A stretch of DNA of 10,028 nucleotides, taken from Trichomonas tenax (lineage: Eukaryota > Parabasalia > Trichomonadida > Trichomonadidae). The notes under the pieces were generated by a model. That model was not told the DNA's origin and did no database searches. It saw only the letters and a program-made list of their open reading frames with translations. Both the position numbers and the translations under genes were made by a program. Within the stretch, counting starts at the first letter, position 1; the number at the start of each line of letters is the position of its first letter. The DNA lies in assembly GCA_023091735.1 (NCBI GenBank), contig JALKBU010001519.1, forward strand, positions 1-10,028, read 5' to 3'. Below are positions 1-7,186 of the stretch, in pieces.

Positions 1-750
1 ATTGTTCCTTGCGGCATGGGAAAGTACACAACGATCAAGACAAACCAGATGTTTGAGTACGCACAAGAATCACCATATTTCATGACTTGGCCACACCCAG
101 GACCGCTTGATTTGAAGTTTTACAGTGACAAGTTCACTGTTTTCGCACCAAAGTGGCCTGTCGATGTTAACATCACAGTCAAGAGAAACGGACAGATTGT
201 TCCTCTCAAGCCCATTTATGACTGGAATAAACACAACTACTATCAGTGGAACTTCCAATATGAAATGGGCGGCTATGTTGGCCTCTTCTTCTCACCAAAC
301 ATCGCTGACCTTAAGGCAAACGAGCAAATTGATGTTTCAGTTGTTGATGGACAGCGTGAATACAGCTACTCATTCTACACAACAGACTGCAGCTCATCGA
401 TATCAGACAAAGATTTTGATAAGCAGTTCGGAAGAACATCCATGGGTGAACAAGGAAGCTCAGAGAAGAAGAAGAAAGCGCTTGCAATCGGTCTTTCAAT
501 CTTCTTTGTTCTTCTTATCATTGGCGCTCTTGTCGGCGCATTCGTTTGGTGGAAGTTCTGCAGGAAGCCTTCTAACGACGGATACCACTCCGAGAACGAC
601 TCACAATCATACCACACAGAGACAACGACGACAACTACTACAACAAATTACGGCAATCGTTCAACACTCACATTCGAATCTCGTCAAGAAGAGTACTCGA
701 AGGGCACTTCAGAACCATCTATTTCACGCAAGACAATCATTATTGCATAA
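1..750 (+). CDS. CAP/SCP-like type I membrane protein, 3' part (5' end outside the window)
   Basis: The reading frame is open from base 1 and the first codons (I-V-P-C-G-M-G) align with the end of the CAP domain of the gene at 4561 (V-S-T-C-G-F-G). The ATG at 16 is therefore internal and the gene is cut by the window edge. The 249 visible residues hold the end of the CAP domain, a second conserved ectodomain segment opening with TWPHPGPLD (about 29-37), a membrane helix at about 160-182 followed by WWKFCRK, and a cytoplasmic tail with eight consecutive threonines, TLTFESRQEEYS and a final RKTIIIA. The protein should be a single-pass surface protein with an outside N-terminus. From about base 374 it is nearly identical to the gene at 4561, while the ectodomain upstream differs widely. 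The stop is followed directly by TAAA, the trichomonad polyadenylation signal. Ligand and role are unknown; the CAP assignment depends on the complete paralogues. Confidence 0.85.
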   Translation: MVPCGMGKYTTIKTNQMFEYAQESPYFMTWPHPGPLDLKFYSDKFTVFAPKWPVDVNITVKRNGQIVPLKPIYDWNKHNYYQWNFQYEMGGYVGLFFSPNIADLKANEQIDVSVVDGQREYSYSFYTTDCSSSISDKDFDKQFGRTSMGEQGSSEKKKKALAIGLSIFFVLLIIGALVGAFVWWKFCRKPSNDGYHSENDSQSYHTETTTTTTTTNYGNRSTLTFESRQEEYSKGTSEPSISRKTIIIA

Positions 751-805
751 TAAAAACATCTTTATTTTATTATTTGCTCAAGGAAAATGATAAAATTTGA
801 GAACT
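374..805 (+). repeat. Near-identical 3' module, copy 1 (mate at 5432-5863)
   Basis: This 432-base stretch matches 5432-5863 at a constant offset of 5058. I see only three substitutions: 391 a/g (Ser/Gly), 402 a/g (Ile/Met) and 483 t/c (silent). It covers the last ectodomain residues, the membrane helix, the whole cytoplasmic tail, the stop and 55 bases of 3' flank. Just upstream the two genes are far more divergent, and just downstream the match stops abruptly. Confidence 0.95.
751..754 (+). promoter_or_regulatory. Polyadenylation signal TAAA after the first CAP-family gene
   Basis: TAAA starts at the base after the TAA stop (TAATAAAA). In T. vaginalis the UAAA motif on or next to the stop codon is the known polyadenylation signal. 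The same arrangement occurs at 5809. Confidence 0.5.
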
Positions 806-1157
806 GAAATCAGAATCTCAAATCAGGTATTTCATTCAATTTGATGTCATGCCACGTAAACTTTTCAAAAAACTGTTTATGAATTCTCAATTTTTACATA
901 TTTGATTTCATGTTCATATTTTGTCATATGGCATGATGTAAAAGCTCAGAATTATATTTATTTACTTCATTTTTAGTAAAGTCACTTAAATAACCGTAAA
1001 TTCATTCAAATGGCCATATACCAAATTGAAAAAAATTGTTTTGTCATCGAAAATTGACATACAATCATCACCTAAAAATATAAGCTTTTTATAAAAAAAA
1101 AAATAATAACATTTTCTCAAAAATTAAAACAATCATTGACACTTTTTAAAAAACAGA

Positions 1158-1173
1158 AATTTGGCGCCAAATT
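1158..1173. repeat. 16-bp perfect palindrome with E2F-like core
   Basis: The sequence AATTTGGCGCCAAATT is its own reverse complement and contains TTTGGCGC on both strands, which matches the general eukaryotic E2F/DP site (TTTSSCGC). It is the most GC-rich spot in a long AT-rich stretch and lies about 80 bases upstream of the small ORF at 1255. Binding by a trichomonad E2F-like factor is inference only. Confidence 0.4.
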
Positions 1174-1180
1174 CGTTGGG

Positions 1181-1229
1181 TGCGAATGAACAAGCACAGT
1201 GACGAAATTTGTTTGCGAATGAACAAGCA
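1181..1229 (+). repeat. Direct repeat of a 16-mer
   Basis: TGCGAATGAACAAGCA occurs at 1181-1196 and again at 1214-1229. Each copy is preceded by a similar AAATTYGTT stretch, so the ancestral unit was probably about 30 bases duplicated in tandem. Confidence 0.7.
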
Positions 1230-1254
1230 TCTACCAATCGTCAAGCACTGAAGA

Positions 1255-1512
1255 ATGAACACGTCTTTGTACAATGTCGAATTGCAGTTGACTCAAGAAT
1301 CCGTTGTTCAGAGCTTCCATGAGTTCAATGTACTCGTCACTATTGGCGAAGACATTCATCATTTAAAAATTAATAAACGTTCTTGTTTTTTTTTGAGTGA
1401 AAAATTATCGTTTGGCCGGTTTGCGAAAAACCAAACATTCTCAGATGTGAGAATCGTGTCACCTTTTTATTGGAATTTCAAAAAATATTATATAACACGT
1501 AAAGTTTTGTAA
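1255..1512 (+). pseudogene. Possible degraded 5' fragment of a BTB-like (ankyrin/LRR-type) trichomonad gene
   Basis: This is an 85-codon open frame whose first half is more GC-balanced and coding-like than its surroundings. The product has the pattern FHEFNVLVTIGEDIHHLKIN, then a cysteine pair region, FLSEKLS, and NQTFSDVRI. This recalls the N-terminal BTB-like segment of large trichomonad families, in which a short strand pair is followed by an 'LSpkI' motif and a 'tF..f.i' motif. The last 20 codons drift into AT-rich sequence rich in Lys, Tyr and Phe, then a stop, so no ankyrin or LRR part follows. No clear Inr lies just before the ATG, and an in-frame TGA stands at 1249. It may be a gene relic or a chance ORF; the family link is tentative. 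Confidence 0.25.
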
Positions 1513-2207
1513 ACATATCAAAAGTTCAGAAGGTATACAAAATGATATAGTGCCTTTATTAATGATATACGGCCATTCAAATTATTTTAATTTGCACGTG
1601 TCAAAATTTTTTATAACACAGTTTATTATAGCATATTCAGATTGATATTTTTTGATAAAATTTCAATTGATTTGATTTGTATTACAATCATTTGATAAAA
1701 GATATAAACACACGATATTTATGCATGAAATAAATTTTGTCAGTTTTACAAAAAAAAAGTTGATGAAATAAAAATTGACACGCATTTTTCAAAGTTAATT
1801 CTTTCGAATATGATTTTGAATCAAAATCCATTGTTGAAAATTAGATTTGTGTCACTTTTATTTAATCATTGTCTTTTTATTTCTCTCCTATTTTTGATCT
1901 ATTATATGATTATTTTATTATGATATAACATGTCAAATTATGTTTTAAAACTTTCAGACTAGTTCCGATTTTGTATTTAATGCCCAAATATCACAATAAA
2001 ATTGACTAACACCGAACTTGTCATAAATTCAATTTATTCACAATTTCAATTTTTCTTTTATTAAACTCTTATATTCCCGAAATTAATCACATAAAGTTTG
2101 ATTGCACAAATTGTCCATATTCAATTTTGTTGACCTGAAATTTCATTTTCTATAGACTTAAAGACTAATCACAATATATAATATTCATTTAAACAACATT
2201 TTTTATT

Positions 2208-2212
2208 TCATT
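2208..2212 (+). promoter_or_regulatory. Initiator (Inr) of the second CAP-family gene
   Basis: TCATT fits the trichomonad Inr, TCA(+1)Y(T/A). The +1 A would be base 2210, giving a 9-base leader before the ATG at 2219, inside the usual short range for T. vaginalis mRNAs. Confidence 0.6.
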
Positions 2213-2218
2213 TTTTGT

Positions 2219-3475
2219 ATGATTATTGGACTCGTTGCTCTTCACACTTACACACAACCAGACCTTGAGTACAGATACCGCTCCTACTACTGCAATCGTG
2301 TCGCGAACAAAGCCCACAATTTCGATGAAACTTCAATTTATTCACCAGGCCTTGATAACAAAGAATGCAAATTCGCAACATATGACAAGGTGAGAGATGA
2401 CAAGTTAGGCCTTGATATGCTCAACCTCATCCGCTGGTCAGTTGGTTTTAACAACACTGTCACAACAGATGACCGATTTTGGGACCAGCAGTGCAAAGTC
2501 GCATTGATGATGCGCTACAACAACTACGTTGTCACTGATTACTGGAATATGCAGTGCTACGACGGCGAAGCTACATCAGCCAATAGGACTTCTTTGAAAT
2601 CTCAGAATTTTCCAAATGCTGGCAGTTTTATTTATCACAGCATGATGCTGGGAACAACCAACATATTTGACCAAAATATCATCAACAGAGGCGCCTTTTT
2701 GCATCCAAATCTTTCCACAACTTCTTTCTGCGGTCTCGGAAAGGGACTTGCTATGAAGATCGCTGGCCAGCTCATTAAGGCTACTGGTCAGGAGCCATAT
2801 TTCATCGCATTCCCATTCGGTGGTCCAATCGATATCAGATTTATTCCAAAGGTTTGGCACATGCAGTCATTCACAATCGCCACTGTTAAGTCCGTTAAGA
2901 TGACACTTAACGGCCAGCCTCTTAATATCCTCAAGTTTGTCCAATCCAACTTTTCTATCTATCCAGGTCCAAGAGCAGTTTTCTGGGAACCAGAGCTGTC
3001 AAACTTCTCTGAGAACTCTGTAATCAACGTCCAGATTGAAGATACAAACTCACTCTATAATTACACACTTTATACAACTTCCTGCGACACAACCATCGGT
3101 GATGATGAGTTCGATAAGCAATTCGGAAGGAAGTCTTACAACTACGGCCAAGAGGATCCAACAGAGAACGCTGATTCCGGCAAGGCCAAGAAATCTAAGA
3201 CAGGCGCCATCATTGCAGTAGTTGTCGTCCTCTTACTTCTTATCCTAGGTGTTATCGTCGCATTCTTCCTTTGGCGCAAGTTCTGCCGCAAGTCAAGCAA
3301 CGATTTCTATCAGCCAGAAGAAACAGCAGCTCCATCCACAATGACAACAACCACAACAACAACATCATCATCAACAGGATACGGTCGTACTCTTACCTTT
3401 GAATCTCGCCAGGAAGAATACTCCGGTGGTAAATCTAGTCCAGATGTCAATCGTAAGACCATCATCATCTCATAA
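2219..3475 (+). CDS. CAP/SCP-like type I membrane protein (418 aa)
   Basis: The protein starts with a short hydrophobic stretch (MIIGLVALHTYTQ), likely a short signal peptide. A CAP-like domain follows at about residues 65-180. Its family hallmarks are an opening helix LDMLNLIRWSVGFNNTVT with a following D.(F/W)..QQC, and a late RGAFLHPNLSTTSFCGLG, which matches the CAP 'R..iLhP.l..vG.G' motif. A second segment (about 190-295) begins with FPFGGPID, like the 'WP.PG' segment that follows CAP domains in some bacterial secreted proteins. A membrane helix at 329-351 precedes WRKFCRKSSND and a tail of about 65 residues with a seven-threonine run, TLTFESRQEEYS and a final RKTIIIS. Several N-x-S/T sites lie in the ectodomain. 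The tail motifs match the neighbouring genes, but the nucleotides differ much more than between genes one and three. The start is supported by an Inr 9 bases upstream. The stop overlaps TAAA. The function is unknown; CAP proteins elsewhere bind lipids or act as secreted effectors. Confidence 0.9.
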   Translation: MIIGLVALHTYTQPDLEYRYRSYYCNRVANKAHNFDETSIYSPGLDNKECKFATYDKVRDDKLGLDMLNLIRWSVGFNNTVTTDDRFWDQQCKVALMMRYNNYVVTDYWNMQCYDGEATSANRTSLKSQNFPNAGSFIYHSMMLGTTNIFDQNIINRGAFLHPNLSTTSFCGLGKGLAMKIAGQLIKATGQEPYFIAFPFGGPIDIRFIPKVWHMQSFTIATVKSVKMTLNGQPLNILKFVQSNFSIYPGPRAVFWEPELSNFSENSVINVQIEDTNSLYNYTLYTTSCDTTIGDDEFDKQFGRKSYNYGQEDPTENADSGKAKKSKTGAIIAVVVVLLLLILGVIVAFFLWRKFCRKSSNDFYQPEETAAPSTMTTTTTTTSSSTGYGRTLTFESRQEEYSGGKSSPDVNRKTIIIS

Positions 3476-3476
3476 A
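3473..3476 (+). promoter_or_regulatory. Polyadenylation signal TAAA overlapping the stop codon
   Basis: The TAA stop plus the next A form TAAA, the stop-overlapping signal known from trichomonads. Confidence 0.5.
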
Positions 3477-4560
3477 ATACTTATCATTTTTAAGTAAAGC
3501 CTCTTTTTGCAACCACAGACAATTTTTATCAAATTATAAAATTCAATATATCTTGAAACGTCAGCGATCATCGTTATTCCATAATAGGTACATTCTATAC
3601 TTTTCGAATCCAAACGTTCATTAATTATATTCCGAAATACACAAAAAAAGTAATTTTACTTTAAAATTGCCTCTCTATATTTCTAATCGATTGGTCTACG
3701 CCTAGGCATTGGATTTATTAATATTTCAGCATTTGATTATATTTTTCGTATATATTTCTTTTCGAAAAACGCGTTTTATCATGCATGAATGATATTCCGA
3801 TGTCCATTGTATGGAATTATTGGTGAACTAAATGTGCACAATCGAAATAAACGGTCTAATGAACTGATTTGGGACAATTTATGACGGCAGCGTGAAAATC
3901 TATTAATTTCTTGATTAATTTAATAGACATTAGATGTCTATATTAGATATAGCATGCAGAAACCCATATTTAAGACATTTTCATAAAGTTATTTAAAATA
4001 TTTTTGTTTTTCTAAATTTATTATAAAATTCGAATTTATATATGATGTAAACGATATATACTATGATAATTGATAAACGATATAATTTGAGAACCGAAAT
4101 TTGTTGTCGTTTAATGTAAACCACTGAATTTATTTTATCTCTATTTTCATCCTCCTATTGTAAATATTATCGTCACTTTTCATTGCAATTATGATGATTC
4201 TATTTCTCAATCAATATGAAACAGAAATCCAAAACCCCATTAATGTTTTCAATTTGTTCGAAAAACTTCCTTTAGCATTTTCCTTTTGCTTAATTTCTTT
4301 CATATTTTGATTTTGCATCTCATACAAATAATATTCATTCGGACAAAATCATCAAATTATAAATTTGACATGGCTATTCAAATCCGATTAATGAAGGACA
4401 ATCTTAATCAGACAACAACTACTTTTGCATGTCGATTCATATTTCAACAAAATTAATCGAAAATGTTTTTTTTTTCATTTGTTTTAGCAAAACTATTATA
4501 CAAAGTGATATAAAGGATGGTATTTTACAAATTGAAATAAGCTTTTTTATTATTTTTTTC
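3476..4560. other. AT-rich intergenic spacer
   Basis: No gene is recognisable. It contains a 12-bp palindrome AAAACGCGTTTT (3766-3777), two adjacent small stem-loops (arms 3900-3906/3920-3926 and 3923-3929/3935-3941) and, at 4079-4100, a 22-base near-copy of the 3' flank of gene one. The open frame from 4429 to 4560 reads into the third CAP gene but is very AT-rich and unsupported as coding. Confidence 0.6.
4079..4100 (+). repeat. 22-base near-copy of the CAP-gene 3' flank element
   Basis: It matches 789-810, downstream of gene one, at 20 of 22 bases around the core ATTTGAGAAC. The first 17 of these positions are also shared with 5847-5863 downstream of gene three. This copy lies about 600 bases past the stop of gene two, so it may be a relic of an older duplicated 3' end. 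Confidence 0.4.
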
Positions 4561-5808
4561 ATGTTATTCGGACTTATAAACATGTATGTTATAGATCAAC
4601 CAATCGTCACAAACAGGTACAGATCTTTGTATTGCGAGAGGTACAATAAAGAATACTACGGACTTAGCGAAGCTCTTCCTTTCGACCCAGGAGTTGTTAA
4701 ATCTTGCAATGTCCCCTCTTACAACAAGAAATTGAACGACCAAATGACATTAGATACCCTTAACTTCGCCAGATGGGCCACAGGATTCAATAATACAGTC
4801 ACAATTGCTGATCAATGGCATGACCAACAATGCCGCTGGGCTGCTTACATATACAACAACTGGGGCAACTCAGAACCACGTGCTGATCTAAAATGCTATA
4901 GCTTTGACCATTATACTCCATATTTAACTTCTATTCAAACCAGTAAGCAACCAAACACTGCTGCTTTGATTCATTACTTCTTGAACAGCAATATAACATC
5001 AAGGTGGTACAGTGAACATTCTGCCAGAGCAAGAATTTTGCATAGAAACCTGTCAACAGTTTCTACATGTGGTTTTGGAACAGCCACAACGTTGAAGGTC
5101 GAAGGCATGTTCGAGCATGAGACCAACGAGAATCCTCGCTTTTCTGCTTGGCCACATCCAGGTCCAATTGATATGAATCTTATTAGAACACAGATTTGGA
5201 CGATCATTTTACCAGCATGCTCATCACAATACCAAATCAGTATCAAGCTCAATGGCAATCCAGTCGAATTAATCGATACTTCAGAATTTGGAAAAGCATA
5301 TTGGTTCAATCTTATTCGTTGGACTTCAGGATGTCTCTTCGTCTTCAAGCCTAACTTCCCTGAACTGAAGCCAAACATGCAGATTGATGTTTCTCTCGTT
5401 TTAGGAAATACACAGAACTACACTTACAGTCTCTACACAACAGACTGCGGCTCATCGATGTCAGACAAAGATTTTGATAAGCAGTTCGGAAGAACATCCA
5501 TGGGTGAACAAGGAAGCTCAGAGAAGAAGAAGAAAGCGCTCGCAATCGGTCTTTCAATCTTCTTTGTTCTTCTTATCATTGGCGCTCTTGTCGGCGCATT
5601 CGTTTGGTGGAAGTTCTGCAGGAAGCCTTCTAACGACGGATACCACTCCGAGAACGACTCACAATCATACCACACAGAGACAACGACGACAACTACTACA
5701 ACAAATTACGGCAATCGTTCAACACTCACATTCGAATCTCGTCAAGAAGAGTACTCGAAGGGCACTTCAGAACCATCTATTTCACGCAAGACAATCATTA
5801 TTGCATAA
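4561..5808 (+). CDS. CAP/SCP-like type I membrane protein (415 aa)
   Basis: The ATG at 4561 is chosen because MLFGLINMYVIDQP lines up without gaps with the start of the paralogue at 2219 (MIIGLVALHTYTQP), giving 415 residues against 418. The open frame extends to an ATG at 4429, but those 44 codons are AT-rich and have no match in the paralogue. The CAP-like domain spans about 64-175: LDTLNFARWATGFNNTVT, then QQC, then ARARILHRNLSTVSTCGFG (155-173). The second segment starts at AWPHPGPID (W197). The membrane helix is at about 326-348, followed by WWKFCRK and a cytoplasmic tail with eight threonines, TLTFESRQEEYS and RKTIIIA. From base 5433 on it is nearly identical to the first gene. No canonical Inr stands before this ATG: relative to gene two, the TC of the TTTCATTTT segment appears to be missing. 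TAAA follows the stop. It is probably a surface protein; expression is uncertain. Confidence 0.88.
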   Translation: MLFGLINMYVIDQPIVTNRYRSLYCERYNKEYYGLSEALPFDPGVVKSCNVPSYNKKLNDQMTLDTLNFARWATGFNNTVTIADQWHDQQCRWAAYIYNNWGNSEPRADLKCYSFDHYTPYLTSIQTSKQPNTAALIHYFLNSNITSRWYSEHSARARILHRNLSTVSTCGFGTATTLKVEGMFEHETNENPRFSAWPHPGPIDMNLIRTQIWTIILPACSSQYQISIKLNGNPVELIDTSEFGKAYWFNLIRWTSGCLFVFKPNFPELKPNMQIDVSLVLGNTQNYTYSLYTTDCGSSMSDKDFDKQFGRTSMGEQGSSEKKKKALAIGLSIFFVLLIIGALVGAFVWWKFCRKPSNDGYHSENDSQSYHTETTTTTTTTNYGNRSTLTFESRQEEYSKGTSEPSISRKTIIIA

Positions 5809-5863
5809 TAAAAACATCTTTATTTTATTATTTGCTCAAGGAAAATGATAAAATTTGAGAACT
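5432..5863 (+). repeat. Near-identical 3' module, copy 2 (mate at 374-805)
   Basis: This is the partner of 374-805, with three substitutions in 432 bases and no gaps. It runs through the membrane helix, tail, stop codon and 55 bases of 3' flank, and ends sharply after GAGAACT. Confidence 0.95.
5809..5812 (+). promoter_or_regulatory. Polyadenylation signal TAAA after the third CAP-family gene
   Basis: TAAA follows the TAA stop immediately, as in the first gene. Confidence 0.5.
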
Positions 5864-5969
5864 AAATGTCAGCAGCACTGTGTGGAGAAGCAAAAACACG
5901 TCAATAAGTTTCGATTCCGAATAACAAATCATATTAAATGTCACTTTTCTTATACTATCCAATTTTTGC

Positions 5970-5974
5970 TCACT
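5970..5974 (+). promoter_or_regulatory. Candidate Inr (TCACT) of the IBD-like gene
   Basis: TCACT fits TCA(+1)Y(T/A), with +1 at base 5972, 40 bases before the ATG at 6012. That is longer than usual for trichomonads. A second TCACT stands at 5941-5945. No closer Inr is visible, so the true start site is open. Confidence 0.35.
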
Positions 5975-5998
5975 TTTTGATTGAAAAATCAAAAAGTG
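5971..5998 (+). repeat. Perfect 12-bp hairpin with GAAA loop in the promoter or leader
   Basis: The arm CACTTTTTGATT (5971-5982) and its exact complement AATCAAAAAGTG (5987-5998) enclose GAAA, a GNRA-type tetraloop. It lies 13 bases before the ATG of the IBD-like gene. If transcription starts at the overlapping TCACT, the mRNA would begin with this hairpin. It could equally be a two-sided protein-binding site in DNA. Confidence 0.75.
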
Positions 5999-6011
5999 TG
6001 TAAAAATTATA

Positions 6012-6920
6012 ATGAGTGACTTTTTTGATAATCCTAATGGAGCATATCCGAACTCACCACTGGACTTTGGCCAGGGATTTGATGACCAGCAGCAGACAAA
6101 TGCAGTTTCTTCATTTGAAGATGATCCGTTTTGTAAATTTTCTTTTGGAGCAAGTAACGACTTCGAAAGTTCTGCAGGAGGTATTGTAACACAAAATCAG
6201 TTCCATATGCCACCTCCAATGCCTACTCCACAACAACCGATTTTGCAAAAACCGGCAAAACCTGTTGTGTCTTTGTCACCGAACCCGGATTTGTCTCAAC
6301 TTCATATCATGCCTAAATCTACTGATTTCACACTTGAACCCGAAAAATTCAAAATTAAAACAAAGCCAAAACCATCCAGAAACATAGAAGAACTTGATCA
6401 AAAGACAGCAGAGTTCAATTCGATTTGCTTACGCAGAGATGTTTGTTTGAATCCAAGCACAATTTCGTTACTTCCAACTTCTTTTTGGGTTGATGCTGTT
6501 TTTGCTTTTGGTGATATCGTAGAAAGTTACTTCAAGCTCAAAAATAATACAAACGCTCGCTTTCATCACAAATTATATAATGGTCTTAAAATAACTGAAT
6601 CAAACCCATCTTTCATTCCATACATTGGTCTCTCATGGGTCAATGATTTAGTTTTTAAGGTTGATACAGCTGCTTTCTGTCGACTTCTTGGGATCAAACA
6701 TATTAATCCTTCTCTTTTTAACAAAGGAGGTAACTTCCCTACTCATGGCTTCGTGGAGATTATGCAATCTGATTTGCCAACCTTGGCTCCAGAATTTGAT
6801 GCTTCATCAATTGATTTTCTTAATGTTAAGCTTCTTTATCATAACGAAAGACAGTTTTTACGTAACTCTACCGAGGCGGATATAGCTAGCATCAAATGGA
6901 TACCAAGTGTTCCAAAATGA
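6012..6920 (+). CDS. Putative initiator-binding-domain-like (IBD-like) DNA-binding protein, 302 aa
   Basis: Residues 1 to about 120 look disordered: rich in Asp, Phe, Gln, Ser and Pro, with MPPPMPTPQQP and no hydrophobic core, like an activation or interaction region. Residues about 125-255 look folded: W159 with VFAFGDIVESYF, a KLYNGLKIT strand-helix, IGLSWVNDLVFKVD (about 206-219), an FCRLLGIKHINPSLF helix and NFPTHGFVEI (241-250). The order 'KL..L', 'iG..W..d..FKv.k..F....gik...', then 'GF' resembles the abundant trichomonad proteins related to the Inr-binding protein IBP39, which carry a winged-helix DNA-binding domain. The recognition helix is not proven. There is no signal peptide or membrane helix, so a nuclear or cytosolic site is likely. 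The ATG is preceded by a stop-rich AT stretch and the hairpin at 5971. It lies 203 bases past the third CAP gene and converges with the BspA-like pseudogene. The family call is by pattern memory only. Confidence 0.45.
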   Translation: MSDFFDNPNGAYPNSPLDFGQGFDDQQQTNAVSSFEDDPFCKFSFGASNDFESSAGGIVTQNQFHMPPPMPTPQQPILQKPAKPVVSLSPNPDLSQLHIMPKSTDFTLEPEKFKIKTKPKPSRNIEELDQKTAEFNSICLRRDVCLNPSTISLLPTSFWVDAVFAFGDIVESYFKLKNNTNARFHHKLYNGLKITESNPSFIPYIGLSWVNDLVFKVDTAAFCRLLGIKHINPSLFNKGGNFPTHGFVEIMQSDLPTLAPEFDASSIDFLNVKLLYHNERQFLRNSTEADIASIKWIPSVPK

Positions 6921-6972
6921 TCTTTTATTCATCTAATTGTCAATATATTAGTTTGTTTTTATATGAGTTTAA

Positions 6973-6980
6973 TAAATAAA
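6973..6980 (+). promoter_or_regulatory. Candidate polyadenylation signal (TAAATAAA)
   Basis: Two overlapping TAAA/AATAAA motifs stand about 55 bases past the TGA stop of the IBD-like gene. This gene has no TAAA on its stop, unlike the CAP genes, so this is the first good candidate. Confidence 0.35.
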
Positions 6981-7186
6981 CTTTATGCGCACATTACCAT
7001 CTCATGACCATTAATTAAACATGCAAAATATATCAAATATTTTATAGTTTATTGTTAAAGGATATCTCACCTGAATCTATTATGTCTATGTGTTTTTATG
7101 GCCACGCTATGGACCGTGAAAAGAAGTAACAAATCAAATATGAAAAATTTACATACAAAATAATAGCATCTATAAAACTAATATAT

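Larger units (their letters stand above)
751..2218. other. AT-rich intergenic spacer
   Basis: There is no convincing intact gene here. The first 55 bases belong to the shared 3' module. A coding-like, less AT-rich island at about 1158-1512 is listed separately. The remainder is AT-rich with many poly-A and poly-T runs. No tRNA, rRNA or snRNA could be recognised by eye. Confidence 0.6.

Noticed and set aside
375..617. Antisense 80-codon open frames at 375-617 and 5433-5675 with almost the same product
   Set aside because: They are antisense shadows of the near-identical module, not conserved small genes; gene two does not keep them.
125..790. Long plus-strand open frame overlapping the first CAP gene, repeated at 5474-5848
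   Set aside because: It is an out-of-frame shadow of the conserved CAP-gene tail; it recurs only because the DNA is duplicated.
2005..2017. ACTAACACC resembling the trichomonad intron branch/3' splice motif
   Set aside because: The known motif continues ACACAG; here no AG follows and no GTAYGT donor or split frame was found.
3900..3941. Two adjacent stem-loops with 7-bp arms
   Set aside because: Arms are short and AT-rich; expected by chance in this composition and tied to no gene.
4429..4560. In-frame upstream extension of the third CAP gene to an ATG at 4429
   Set aside because: The 44 extra codons are AT-rich and unlike the paralogue, whose start aligns exactly with 4561; kept only as a possible leader.
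2219..5808. Leishmanolysin (GP63)-like metalloprotease for the CAP-family proteins
   Set aside because: No HEXXH zinc motif is present in any of the three proteins.
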